Assembly: GCA_934717855.1 (NCBI GenBank)
Contig: CAKUZI010000009.1
Span: forward strand, 1 to 64,000
Length of the DNA stretch: 64,000 nt
Reading direction: 5' to 3'
Source of the DNA: an uncultured Candidatus Melainabacteria bacterium
GTDB lineage: Bacteria; Cyanobacteriota; Vampirovibrionia; Gastranaerophilales; Gastranaerophilaceae
Positions 26,473 to 33,812 of this stretch are shown here, one piece after another; position 1 is the stretch's first letter, and each line of letters begins with the position of its first letter. The position numbers and the translations under genes were made by a program. A model generated the notes under the pieces. The model made no database searches, was not told the origin of the DNA, and worked only from the letters and a program-made list of their open reading frames with translations.

Positions 26473-26763
26473 ATGAAAGAATTAAACGAGCTGGACACAT
26501 TAAACATTGATTTTTCTAAGATTACCCCTATTCAAGATGTATCTGAAAACATTCTTTTATCAGAGGAGTTGTTGGAAAAGTACAAAATTGAAATAGATGA
26601 AAGTAAAATTGAACAAATTATCGCGGAAATTCCGGAAGAACGCAGACAAACATTGACATTCGAAGACAAAATTGAATACATCAGAAAAATCCTTGCATAT
26701 GATGTTTCTGTTCCAATCAAAAATTTGTTTGATGACGTGATTAATTTTGTATCAAAAATTTAA
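26473..26763 (+). CDS. unknown acidic helical protein, paralogue 2
   Basis: The 96-residue protein starts 23 bases after paralogue 1 with a TAAGGAG site. It is acidic and helical, with IAEIPEERRQTLTFEDKIEY before the shared C-terminal signature P-I-K-N-L-F-D-D. A strong terminator follows at once. The function is unknown; shared tails suggest a common binding partner or hetero-oligomer. Confidence 0.65.
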   Translation: MKELNELDTLNIDFSKITPIQDVSENILLSEELLEKYKIEIDESKIEQIIAEIPEERRQTLTFEDKIEYIRKILAYDVSVPIKNLFDDVINFVSKI

Positions 26764-26769
26764 AAAATA

Positions 26770-26803
26770 AACTCCCTTTTGAATTGTTCAAAAGGGAGTT
26801 TTG
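26770..26803 (+). terminator. terminator of the small paralogue operon
   Basis: AACTCCCTTTTGAA-TTG-TTCAAAAGGGAGTT is a perfect 14-bp stem followed by TTG-TTAATT. A-rich sequence on the left lets it also work for the convergent gene. Confidence 0.85.
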
Positions 26804-26810
26804 TTAATTA

Positions 26811-27431
26811 TTAATTATTTATTTTATGCTTGTAACCAAACAAGTGCCATTTTTTATGTACAGGACACAAAACATTATTTTGTTCCCCGTAATACATTTT
26901 TTCGCCAAAAGGACGAAGTTTTGGGTCGCGCTTGTAAAAAGCTTTATTTTTTAAACAATATTTAACTTCTTTTTTCTCCATTTTTCGAACAGAATTGTAT
27001 TTAGATTTTTGTTCTGAATTTAATATTGTTTTAAATTCTTTATCATATTTTTTGCCGATTTGTTGCATATTTTTTTCAATATTTTTTACAACTTTTTCTT
27101 GTTTTTTTAATGCAAATTCGCTTGCGTTATGTTTGCACATGTTGTCAAGAACATATTTTTCTTTTTCATATTCTTGGAATTGTTTTTCTAATTCTTCATA
27201 GCGTTTTTTGTCGATAACGTCTTTACATTTTTGTTGATCGTTTGAAAGATTTAGAACATTGTATAAAGTTGCTCGTTCGTTATACATTGATGTCATTAAA
27301 TCAAGGCATTTTGTTTGGTTGCAACATCCGCAAGATTGTGAATTGGTACGTGTTGTCGGATTTGTTTCAGCCAAAACATTTGACGCTGAGAATAACATTA
27401 AAATTGATAAAAATATAATAAAATTTTTCAT
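26811..27431 (-). CDS. periplasmic Spy/CpxP-like helical protein with Cys motif
   Basis: The 206-residue protein has a signal peptide (to about residue 21, VLA|ETNP). A CGCCNQTKC cluster is followed by a long helical body. LYNVLNLSNDQQKCKDVI and FKTILNSEQKSKYNSVRK both resemble the L-T-x-x-Q repeats of the Spy/CpxP family, periplasmic chaperone or stress proteins. The C-terminus adds CPVHKKWHLFG. The cysteine cluster is not typical of Spy and may bind metal. The assignment rests on pattern only. Confidence 0.5.
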   Translation of the reverse strand: MKNFIIFLSILMLFSASNVLAETNPTTRTNSQSCGCCNQTKCLDLMTSMYNERATLYNVLNLSNDQQKCKDVIDKKRYEELEKQFQEYEKEKYVLDNMCKHNASEFALKKQEKVVKNIEKNMQQIGKKYDKEFKTILNSEQKSKYNSVRKMEKKEVKYCLKNKAFYKRDPKLRPFGEKMYYGEQNNVLCPVHKKWHLFGYKHKINN

Positions 27432-27504
27432 AAAAATCTCTCTTTCCTTTAAAAATTATTGCATAATTTTTTTATAAAAACAATATTTGTAGTAAACTTT
27501 TTTT

Positions 27505-27867
27505 ATGGCAGAAATGAATTTAAGAAATTACGCATATATTGGTGATGCAGTTTGGGAAATTTTTATTAGAGAAAAAACAATAAAAATTACTGAAAATTCG
27601 AAAAAATTACACAAAATTACGACAGAAAAAGTTAAAGCATCTTTTCAATCATTTTTGTTGCAAAAAATGGAAGAAATTTTAACAGAAAATGAACAAAATA
27701 TTGCTCGTCGTGCAAGAAATTTACCTATCCCGGTCGGCAGACGTCATATCCAAGCAGAATATAGACAGGCAACAGCTTTTGAGGCATTAATCGGTTATCT
27801 GTTTGAACACGACAAAGAACGTTTAAATTATGTTCAAAATTATTTAGAAAAATTTATAGAATTTTAA
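27505..27867 (+). CDS. mrnC: Mini-ribonuclease III (MrnC)
   Basis: The 120-residue protein is a stand-alone RNase III catalytic domain lacking the double-stranded RNA-binding domain. It shows YIGDAVWEIFIRE (signature with the metal-binding Asp), RRARNLPIP, YRQATAFEALIGYLFE (second acidic site, Glu) and a short C-terminal helix. In Firmicutes and cyanobacteria MrnC trims 23S rRNA precursors. Length and motif order match. It stands alone, divergent from the Spy-like gene. Confidence 0.9.
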   Translation: MAEMNLRNYAYIGDAVWEIFIREKTIKITENSKKLHKITTEKVKASFQSFLLQKMEEILTENEQNIARRARNLPIPVGRRHIQAEYRQATAFEALIGYLFEHDKERLNYVQNYLEKFIEF

Positions 27868-28010
27868 TAAATTTTATAAAAAAAACTTGAAAAATTTTAT
27901 AAAAAACATATAATTGTAGGATAAAAATTTTTTAAATTGCTTGTATATTAAAAACACATCTAAAATAATAAAAAGTTTTATAAAAAAAGTAAAGTTTGGA
28001 GGAAAATTAA

Positions 28011-28571
28011 ATGAAAAAAGATTACGAAGAAATGATTAGAAATTACCAAGGTGGCGATTTGGATTTGTCAGGTTGCAACTTGAAAACATTAGAATTGGAT
28101 CATGTAGAAGGAAGCTTGAATTTGTCAAAAGCAACAATTGGCAAACTTTCAATTGGTTGGGTATCTGATACTTTGAACATGTCAGGTGCAGAAATTAAAA
28201 AGATCGAAAGACCAATTGATGCAAATTTTGTAAACATGACAAATGCAAAAATTGGTAAGTTGCCTGAACATATTTGGACAGATAGATTTACAATCGAAAA
28301 AAGCAGTATTGAAAAATTGAATACAGATGTAAGAGCAAATGAATTTAATATCAGAAATACAAAAATTACTGCATTGCCAAAAAATATGAGAGTTGGTAGA
28401 TTAATCGTTGATTCAAAAACAGCTAAAAACTTGTCATTAATGACGTTGAAACAATGTGACGAATTAGTTTTGGATAACACAAGATTTTCTTCACAAGATT
28501 CATCAGTAAACAACTTTGATTATTCAAGTGTTGTAAGCGGTTCAAATATGGAAATGGTAAGTACATTTTAG
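28011..28571 (+). CDS. leucine-rich-repeat-like beta-solenoid protein
   Basis: The 186-residue protein is built of irregular repeats of about 20 residues such as GGDLDLSGCNLKTLEL, EGSLNLSKATIGKLSI, SDTLNMSGAEIKKIER, FTIEKSSIEKLN and FNIRNTKITALP. The pattern L-x-L-S-x-A-x-I-x-x-L is that of a small LRR or related solenoid. No signal peptide is present, so it is cytoplasmic and probably a protein-binding scaffold. A strong GGAGG site precedes the ATG and a terminator follows. Confidence 0.6.
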   Translation: MKKDYEEMIRNYQGGDLDLSGCNLKTLELDHVEGSLNLSKATIGKLSIGWVSDTLNMSGAEIKKIERPIDANFVNMTNAKIGKLPEHIWTDRFTIEKSSIEKLNTDVRANEFNIRNTKITALPKNMRVGRLIVDSKTAKNLSLMTLKQCDELVLDNTRFSSQDSSVNNFDYSSVVSGSNMEMVSTF

Positions 28572-28591
28572 AATTTGAATAAAATAAGAAT

Positions 28592-28626
28592 AAAAAACGC
28601 CTTGAAAGTAATTCGAGGCGTTTTTT
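28592..28626 (+). terminator. terminator of the LRR-like gene
   Basis: AAAAAACGCCT and AGGCGTTTTTT pair around TGAAAGTAATTCG, giving an 11-bp stem with a T-run. Confidence 0.9.
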
Positions 28627-28695
28627 GTGTATAAATGTCAAAAATGTTTGTTTACTTGTTTTTTTAGGAAAATAAAAAAAAATTAAAAAAAGGGG

Positions 28696-28723
28696 TTTAC
28701 AAAAAAAAATCAGCATGTATACT
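28696..28723 (+). promoter_or_regulatory. promoter of tRNA-Ala
   Basis: TTTACA (28696-28701), a 16-bp spacer and TATACT (28718-28723) place the transcription start about 25 bases before the tRNA. Confidence 0.65.
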
Positions 28724-28755
28724 AGTAAATGTGGCGAGAGTCACGACCCGAATGT

Positions 28756-28831
28756 GGGGGTTTAGCTCAGCTGGTAGAGCACCTGCTTTGCACGCAGGGG
28801 GTCAGGAGTTCGAATCTCCTAACCTCCACCA
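28756..28831 (+). tRNA. tRNA-Ala (anticodon TGC), CCA encoded
   Basis: A complete cloverleaf of 76 bases: acceptor GGGGGTT/AACCTCC with the G3-U70 wobble pair that identifies alanine tRNA, D-arm GCTC/GAGC, anticodon arm CCTGC-TTTGCAC-GCAGG (anticodon TGC), T-arm AGGAG-TTCGAAT-CTCCT, discriminator A and an encoded CCA. Its 3' end (28819-28831) also encodes, on the other strand, the last codons and stop of the prophage recombinase. The tRNA is intact and appears to be the prophage integration site. Confidence 0.97.
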
Positions 28832-30288
28832 TTTTGAAAAAACATACACTTGAACATAGGTTTGAGTGTATTTTTTATTGTTATTGTTAGGTTTGAACCA
28901 TCCCATAAAAAGTGTGAGGTTATCAATTTTAGTAGAGTACGTTTTTGAAGCACATCACCAGCCAAATAAGCACTGTGTGCGTTTTTGCAGAGTGTGAGGA
29001 GTGCTGAAGCCTTTTGAATAATTTCATCATTTTCTTGGCTAATGAAATCAAATTGCATTCTTGCTTCATCAAGTTCAATTTGCCATTCATTCTTCTTTTC
29101 AAAGTAAAATTCTTCTGAAATTGTTTCATCAATCTTATCAATATAAAGTTTGTTCAATCTTTTCTTTAGAACACTGATTTTTTTCTGAATTGCATCAAGT
29201 GTTTCTTGTTCATATTCCTGTTTGCCCTGAAGCATGTCTTTCAGTTTTTCAAGAATAGCTTCAGCAAATTCAGGTGGGCAAGTAAGGTTCTTGAACAAAT
29301 CTTCAACCATTTTGTCCACATATTCTTCTTTTAGCAGTTTAAGCCCCTTGTCTTTGTCATCAGTGCTTCTGTAATAGATGTATTTGCCTTTTTTAATATC
29401 ACCTACAAGCATGTAGTTGTTAGGCGATTTTATAAGCCCTGAATACAAGAAGTCATGCTTTGTAACGTGTGGGGCTGTTCTATCTTTAATAATTTTTTGC
29501 ACTGAATAATAAAGTTCTTTTGTTATTATCGGTGTGTGCTGGGCTTCAAAATATCTTTTACCCTTATACTCAAATTCACCCATATAAAAAGGATTATGCA
29601 ATATTTTTTCAATGGTTTTCTTTGTGCAGTTGCGTTTGCCTATTGTAAACCCATCAGCTGCAAGTTTTTTTGCAAGGCTGTTGAACGTAAAACAACCAGT
29701 TGAATATAATTCAAAGGCTTTGATAACAAAAGGGGCTTTTTCTTTATCAACAACAATTTTGCTTTTTTTCTTGCTGGTTCTTTGGTTCAAATATCCAGTT
29801 GGGGCTTTGCCCGGAAAGAAACCTTCTTCAGCAGCTTCAACCATGCCTTTTGTAACTTCATTTGACAAATTGCGTGGATATAAAGAAGAAACAGCCGAAA
29901 ACATCATAAAAATAAAGATTTCATGAGGTGTTGAATATTTATTCAGCACCATATTATCTTTCACCAAATGCACACTGCAATCAGTTTTAGTGAAAATATT
30001 CTTAATTGTCGCAGCGTCATCTTCATTTCTTAGTAACCTGTCATTCTTTTCACATAAAAGATGACAGGCTTTTTTTTGCCTTTTTATGGTTCTAAGCATT
30101 CTTTCAAATTCTTTTCTTCCAGCTTCTTTGGCAGTGATGCTTTCAGCAAAAATTTCTGCAACTTCAAAACCTTTTCTTTTTGCATAATCTTGCAAATACT
30201 TCACTTGGGCTGGGATTGAAAAGCCTGTTTCTTCCTGTTCTTTGCTCGAAACCCTAACATAGATGAATGCTTGTTCTTTTTGTTTCAT
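28819..30288 (-). CDS. large serine recombinase (phage integrase)
   Basis: The 489-residue recombinase has the N-terminal resolvase fold: FIYVRVSSKEQ with catalytic Ser14, then IPAQVKYLQDYAK, KNDRLLRNEDDA, and the recombinase domain from about 165 (KAPTGYLNQ, FNSLAKKLAADG, KKTIEKILHNPFYMGEFEYKG). The zinc-ribbon region should read S-G-L-x-x-C-x-x-C-G; here it is YSGLIKSPNNYMLVGD, so all four cysteines are absent. A coiled coil (about 345-430) follows. The final residues N-G-G-G and the TAG stop lie in the 3' end of tRNA-Ala. It cuts and rejoins att sites for integration; excision would need a directionality factor. It overlaps the upstream gene by one base (TAATG). Confidence 0.93.
   Translation of the reverse strand: MKQKEQAFIYVRVSSKEQEETGFSIPAQVKYLQDYAKRKGFEVAEIFAESITAKEAGRKEFERMLRTIKRQKKACHLLCEKNDRLLRNEDDAATIKNIFTKTDCSVHLVKDNMVLNKYSTPHEIFIFMMFSAVSSLYPRNLSNEVTKGMVEAAEEGFFPGKAPTGYLNQRTSKKKSKIVVDKEKAPFVIKAFELYSTGCFTFNSLAKKLAADGFTIGKRNCTKKTIEKILHNPFYMGEFEYKGKRYFEAQHTPIITKELYYSVQKIIKDRTAPHVTKHDFLYSGLIKSPNNYMLVGDIKKGKYIYYRSTDDKDKGLKLLKEEYVDKMVEDLFKNLTCPPEFAEAILEKLKDMLQGKQEYEQETLDAIQKKISVLKKRLNKLYIDKIDETISEEFYFEKKNEWQIELDEARMQFDFISQENDEIIQKASALLTLCKNAHSAYLAGDVLQKRTLLKLITSHFLWDGSNLTITIKNTLKPMFKCMFFQNGGG
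28844..28876 (+). terminator. tRNA terminator / att-adjacent hairpin inside the recombinase 3' end
   Basis: ATACACTTGAA (28844-28854) pairs with TTTGAGTGTAT (28861-28871), with two G-U pairs, six-base loop CATAGG, then six T residues. Twelve bases after the tRNA CCA, it would end tRNA transcription while lying in the coding sequence of the opposite-strand recombinase. Given its position, it may also form part of the attachment-site region; the att core itself cannot be defined without the right end. Confidence 0.6.
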
Positions 30289-30809
30289 TATTTTGCCTTG
30301 ATATATTCATTTGTTTTTGTGTCTTGAAATACTGCTTGTATATCAGGTGTACTGCCTTTAGTAACAAGAACCTTAAATGACTTGTGCATTTCAGGAACAA
30401 GAATTTGCATTGTACTTGCTAATGTACTGATTTGTGTATTAAATTTTGATGCTTCTGCCATATCTGCTTTTTGTTGTTCAAGTCGTTCTGTTGTTTTATT
30501 GTAATAAACTAAGCCTGTTATACCAAATGTAAAAGGGCTTAAATATAACAGTTTTCTGTCTTTTTTATCAGCATTATAAGAAAAAGAACCCATAAAGCCT
30601 TCAACCATATTTGCAGCATTAGAACATTCAATATTAACTATTTTTACAGGGTTTTTGCCTGTGTTGGTCAATGTAATTTCATAACCATCATACTGCTTAC
30701 TTAGATTTTCACTTTTTACATCAATACTTTTAATTTCTTGCTTAACATCTGCAAAGCATGGCTGAACAAGCATGCTTACAACTGCTACTAACAATAATAA
30801 TTTTTTCAT
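30288..30809 (-). CDS. secreted protein in the lysogeny operon, unknown
   Basis: The 173-residue protein has a clear signal peptide (1-20, ending PCFA|DVKQ). The mature part has a beta-rich segment YDGYEITLTNTGKNPVKIVN, like an immunoglobulin-type or DUF-type envelope domain, and a hydrophobic stretch near 84-100 (LLYLSPFTFGITGLVYYN). It lies between repressor and recombinase on the same strand, 16 bases after the repressor and one-base-overlapping the recombinase. It should thus be made in the lysogen. Such placement suggests a superinfection-exclusion or host-envelope-modifying protein; this is inference. Confidence 0.6.
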   Translation of the reverse strand: MKKLLLLVAVVSMLVQPCFADVKQEIKSIDVKSENLSKQYDGYEITLTNTGKNPVKIVNIECSNAANMVEGFMGSFSYNADKKDRKLLYLSPFTFGITGLVYYNKTTERLEQQKADMAEASKFNTQISTLASTMQILVPEMHKSFKVLVTKGSTPDIQAVFQDTKTNEYIKAK

Positions 30810-30825
30810 TTTGCACCTTCCTTTT

Positions 30826-31239
30826 TTATTCTTCAGCTAAGAAAACTTTCACAATTTCTTCATTATCAAGCATGCTCTTTACTACTGAAATTGCACTTGC
30901 ATCACCCTGAAGGGCTTTGAAGAATAATACAAATGTTTTTCTTGTAGGTTTTGAAGTTAGAATTGTTCTAACAACTTCTTTTTCATTTTCAGAGCCATCA
31001 AGCAGCACAACAACTTGCTGGCAAAGTTCATTGTATTTGTCGGCAGCTTGCAAATGCCTTAATGTAACCCCAAAATGCTTTTCTATTTTGGGTATTTCTT
31101 CAAGTTTTAATTGGCTGTTATTTTTTATTCTTGTATTTACAGTAGAACGTGTAATGCCTAAAGCATTTCCAATTTGCTCTTGTGTTATTTTTGCCTTTGT
31201 TAAGTTTTGTAAAGTCGCTTGTAATTCAGCTAAGTTCAT
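30826..31239 (-). CDS. prophage repressor (XRE-type HTH)
   Basis: The 137-residue protein has an N-terminal helix-turn-helix at about 15-50: ITQEQIGNALGITRSTVNTR, followed by LKLEEIPKIEKHFGVTL. The C-terminal half (QQVVVLLDGSENEKEVVRTI and onward) is helical and lacks the Ser-Lys autoprotease of LexA/CI repressors, so induction by RecA self-cleavage is not expected from the sequence. It is the first gene of the leftward lysogeny operon, facing rightward early genes across a 150-bp control region. It should hold the early promoter off. Confidence 0.82.
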   Translation of the reverse strand: MNLAELQATLQNLTKAKITQEQIGNALGITRSTVNTRIKNNSQLKLEEIPKIEKHFGVTLRHLQAADKYNELCQQVVVLLDGSENEKEVVRTILTSKPTRKTFVLFFKALQGDASAISVVKSMLDNEEIVKVFLAEE

Positions 31240-31281
31240 ATTTCCACCTTCTTTTCACAAAAGTTCTAAAATTTGTAAGAA

Positions 31282-31316
31282 AAATGTTTGACATTTGTTA
31301 GATTTTTGTATATAGT
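31282..31316 (+). promoter_or_regulatory. early rightward promoter with overlapping operator candidate
   Basis: TTGACA (31288-31293), a 17-bp spacer and TATAGT (31311-31316) form a good rightward promoter. AAATG-TTTGA-CATTT (31283-31297) is an inverted repeat covering the -35, and ATTTGTTAGATTTTT echoes ATTTGTAAGAAAAAT a few bases earlier. A repressor bound here would block early transcription. Confidence 0.6.
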
Positions 31317-31389
31317 AATAATACAAACTTTAATAAAGTCTTATTAGTTTATATATAGTTTGATACAGTATAACACAAAAGGAAGGAAA

Positions 31390-31578
31390 ATGAAACAAAT
31401 TATGAAGAAGGGTAAATTGAACACAGCACAGATGCTGAAAGAATTGCCCATTGGTATTGACCAATTAAGGGTTTATTTGAATGATGGCAGATTGCCTTCA
31501 AAAAAAGTACGCAACAAGTTTGAAGTTGATAGAACTGACTTTGAAAACTTCAAAACAGAATATGGTTTTTCGGCATAG
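31390..31578 (+). CDS. Xis/HTH_17-like small DNA-binding protein
   Basis: The 62-residue protein starts at ATG 31390 behind AAGGAAGG. It reads LNTAQMLKELPIGIDQLRVY, then NDGRLPSKKVRNKFEVDRTD and FENF. This matches the excisionase-type winged helix (L-R-x-x-x-x-x-G-R-L-P-x-x-K-V-x-x-x-x-x-V-x-x-x-D-x-E-x-F). As the first rightward early gene it is a candidate recombination directionality factor or Cro-like regulator. Confidence 0.65.
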   Translation: MKQIMKKGKLNTAQMLKELPIGIDQLRVYLNDGRLPSKKVRNKFEVDRTDFENFKTEYGFSA

Positions 31579-31589
31579 GAGATTGAGCA

Positions 31590-31760
31590 ATGGAAGAAAA
31601 AGAAATTGAAGTAAGTATTCTTGAATGGAGTTCAACTCGGACAACTTTATCCATTTATGAATTCAATTTTTCAAAAGTTTTTAAACACAGAATTGATGCA
31701 GAAAATTGGGCTAATTCAGTTTTCAAAAAGGTAAAATTCAAAACAGAAGAATTTTCATAA
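31590..31760 (+). CDS. small phage early protein (56 aa)
   Basis: This is a 56-codon frame, MEEKEIEVSILEWSSTRTTL, ending KKVKFKTEEFS, that starts 12 bases after the Xis-like gene with a GGAGATTGAG upstream. It is acidic to neutral with a beta-rich start. No family is recognised. The close spacing supports it being real. Confidence 0.55.
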   Translation: MEEKEIEVSILEWSSTRTTLSIYEFNFSKVFKHRIDAENWANSVFKKVKFKTEEFS

Positions 31761-31768
31761 AAAAAAGA

Positions 31769-31785
31769 CTGCTGGAAAACAGCAG
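31769..31785. repeat. short hairpin after the 56-aa gene
   Basis: CTGCTG-GAAAA-CAGCAG forms a 6-bp stem with a GAAAA loop. The A-run lies before it, so as a terminator it would act on minus-strand transcripts. No gene there needs one, and its role is open. Confidence 0.35.
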
Positions 31786-31875
31786 CCACAAAATTAAAAT
31801 TTCAATCAAATTATAGCACACAAATACAGCCTTTTTATAGGGCTTAATTTTGCTACGCAAAAGAAGGAAAAACTT

Positions 31876-32025
31876 ATGGCTAAGTATCAAAAAAAGAGAA
31901 AAGAACCAAACTTCATTTTCAAATTTGAAGATGGTGAACCTACAAAAGAAGAATGTGTTGCAGACATGGCGAAAGTCTTTTTTCTTCTTTGGGAAGCACA
32001 AAAAAGAGGATTAAAAAATGCTTAG
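31876..32025 (+). CDS. small basic phage protein (49 aa)
   Basis: The 49-codon frame reads MAKYQKKRKEPNFIFKFEDG and continues EPTKEECVADMAKVFFLLWE. It starts after AAGAAGGAAAAACTT and overlaps the next gene by eight bases (ATGCTTAG), typical coupling in this phage. The function is unknown. Confidence 0.6.
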   Translation: MAKYQKKRKEPNFIFKFEDGEPTKEECVADMAKVFFLLWEAQKRGLKNA

Positions 32026-32359
32026 AAAAAGACACTTACAGCTTGTTGTTTCAAACAAGCAAACACCTTTTCAAAAATTTTGGCAATGGCTTAATGCACC
32101 ACGAGTTTTGGAACTTCCAGCATTGCCATTCATTGTAACCAAAGACGAAAAGAAAAAAATAATTCAAGATTATCTGACATTGAGATTTGCAGATCATCAG
32201 CTTGTAACAGGTGAAGTTGGGCTTTTTCCACTTTGTGAAGCAATGAATGAAGTAGAAGAAATTGAACGACAAGGCAAAATCAATGAATTTTACAAACACA
32301 TCAAAAGAACAAATTTCAAGATAAGGAGAAATGACGGTGGCAAAAATTACAAAAATTAA
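32018..32359 (+). CDS. unknown phage early protein (113 aa)
   Basis: The 113-residue basic protein has KQTPFQKFWQWLNAPRVLEL near the start and a helical C-terminus with MNEVEEIERQGKINEFYKHI. It overlaps genes on both sides (8 and 29 bases). No domain is recognised. It precedes the recombination ATPase and may simply be part of the early transcript. Confidence 0.6.
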   Translation: MLRKRHLQLVVSNKQTPFQKFWQWLNAPRVLELPALPFIVTKDEKKKIIQDYLTLRFADHQLVTGEVGLFPLCEAMNEVEEIERQGKINEFYKHIKRTNFKIRRNDGGKNYKN

Positions 32360-33782
32360 AATCAAAAATCTTTTTGGAATATCAGAATTTGAAGCTGATT
32401 CAAAAAGCATTGAGTTATTAGGTGGCAATGGTACAGGCAAAACTTCAGTGCTTGATGCTATTAGATACGCATTAACAAACAGAAGTTCAAGGGCTTGCAT
32501 TGTGAAGCAAGGTGCAACAGAAGGTGAAATCATTATTGAAACTGATGCTGGGCTTGCTATCACAAGAAAACCACGAACAAACAAAACTGACTATAAAAGC
32601 ATCAAACAAGACGGCAAAGAAATTCAAAGCCCGGAAGCAGTTCTTGCTGAAGTTATATCTGAATTACAGTTGAACCCTGTTGCTTTTATCAATATGGACA
32701 GAAAAGAACAAAACAGAATTATTCTTGACTTAATTGAGTATCACTGGGATTTGAACACTATCAAAGAATGGTTTGGCGAAATTCCACAAGGTGTTGATTA
32801 TCAAAAGCATATTCTTGAAGTTCTAAAACAAATTGCGGCTGAAGATGGTTTCTATTTCACACAAAGACAAGAAGTAAACAGAAAAATCAGGTTCAAAAAG
32901 CAGTTGATTGAAGAAACACAAAAAGAATTGCCTGAAAATTTCAATGCTGAAAGATGGGAAAAATACGACTTGCAAGCAATTCACACACAAATTGAACAAG
33001 CAAGACAGCACAATGCACAAATTGAAAAAGCTGAAAACCTAAAAGCAAACTATGACAACAAAATAAGAGGTTTTCAAGCTGATAGAGAAATGAAGCTGGC
33101 AGAACTTAAACAACAAATTCAAGATGAACAAACAACACTTGAAGCAACACAAGCAAGACTTGTGGCAGAACTAAAAGCAACAGAAGAAAATCTTCTCAAT
33201 TTGAAAAGTAAATTCTATGACAAAGAAAAACTTGTAAAAGCTGAATATGAAGCAACTGTTGCACAATTCAATGAAGAATTGAAAGCCTTTGCACCATTCT
33301 TGGAACAACCAAAAACAAACATTTTGCCTTTACAAGAAGAAGCTGAAGCTGCATTGAAAATGAAACAAGTATTGCCACAATACAACAAAATGCTGGCAAT
33401 GAATACAGAATTGACTGAATTGCAAGCTGTTTCAGATGAATTCACAAGAAAAATTGAACTTGCAAGAACTTTACCAGCAACAATTCTTGCTGAAGCAAAT
33501 ATGCCACTTGGTGAAATGTCTATTGATGGCGATACTGTACTTATTAAAAAGCCAAATGGTGATTTGCCTATAAGCAACTTGTCAGAAGGTGAAAAACTTG
33601 ATCTTTGTGTTGACATTGCCCTTAAAAACAAGACTGGTTTGCAAATTGTGTTGATTGATGGAGTTGAAAAACTTTCACCAATTAACAGACAGCACTTATT
33701 TGACCGTTGCAAGGCTTCAGGGCTTCAGTTTATTGCAACAAGAACCACAAATGACAGTGAATTAACTGTTGTTGAATTATAA
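32331..33782 (+). CDS. SMC/RecF-type AAA ATPase of the phage recombination module
   Basis: The 483-residue ABC-type ATPase has Walker A GGNGTGKTS (31-39) and KITKIKIKNLFGI at the very start, as in RecF/SbcC/Rad50 proteins. A long coiled coil runs at about 175-340 (interrupted near AFAPFLEQPK), the ABC signature is NLSEGEKLDL (about 415-425), and the Walker B strand is LQIVLIDGVEKLS. The Walker B Asp is followed by Gly rather than Glu. With RecT and an exonuclease just downstream it probably processes DNA ends during phage recombination. No SbcD-like nuclease gene is adjacent, so the partner is unclear. Confidence 0.8.
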   Translation: MTVAKITKIKIKNLFGISEFEADSKSIELLGGNGTGKTSVLDAIRYALTNRSSRACIVKQGATEGEIIIETDAGLAITRKPRTNKTDYKSIKQDGKEIQSPEAVLAEVISELQLNPVAFINMDRKEQNRIILDLIEYHWDLNTIKEWFGEIPQGVDYQKHILEVLKQIAAEDGFYFTQRQEVNRKIRFKKQLIEETQKELPENFNAERWEKYDLQAIHTQIEQARQHNAQIEKAENLKANYDNKIRGFQADREMKLAELKQQIQDEQTTLEATQARLVAELKATEENLLNLKSKFYDKEKLVKAEYEATVAQFNEELKAFAPFLEQPKTNILPLQEEAEAALKMKQVLPQYNKMLAMNTELTELQAVSDEFTRKIELARTLPATILAEANMPLGEMSIDGDTVLIKKPNGDLPISNLSEGEKLDLCVDIALKNKTGLQIVLIDGVEKLSPINRQHLFDRCKASGLQFIATRTTNDSELTVVEL

Positions 33783-33812
33783 CGCACGAAAAAAGAAAAG
33801 GAGAATTCAAAA

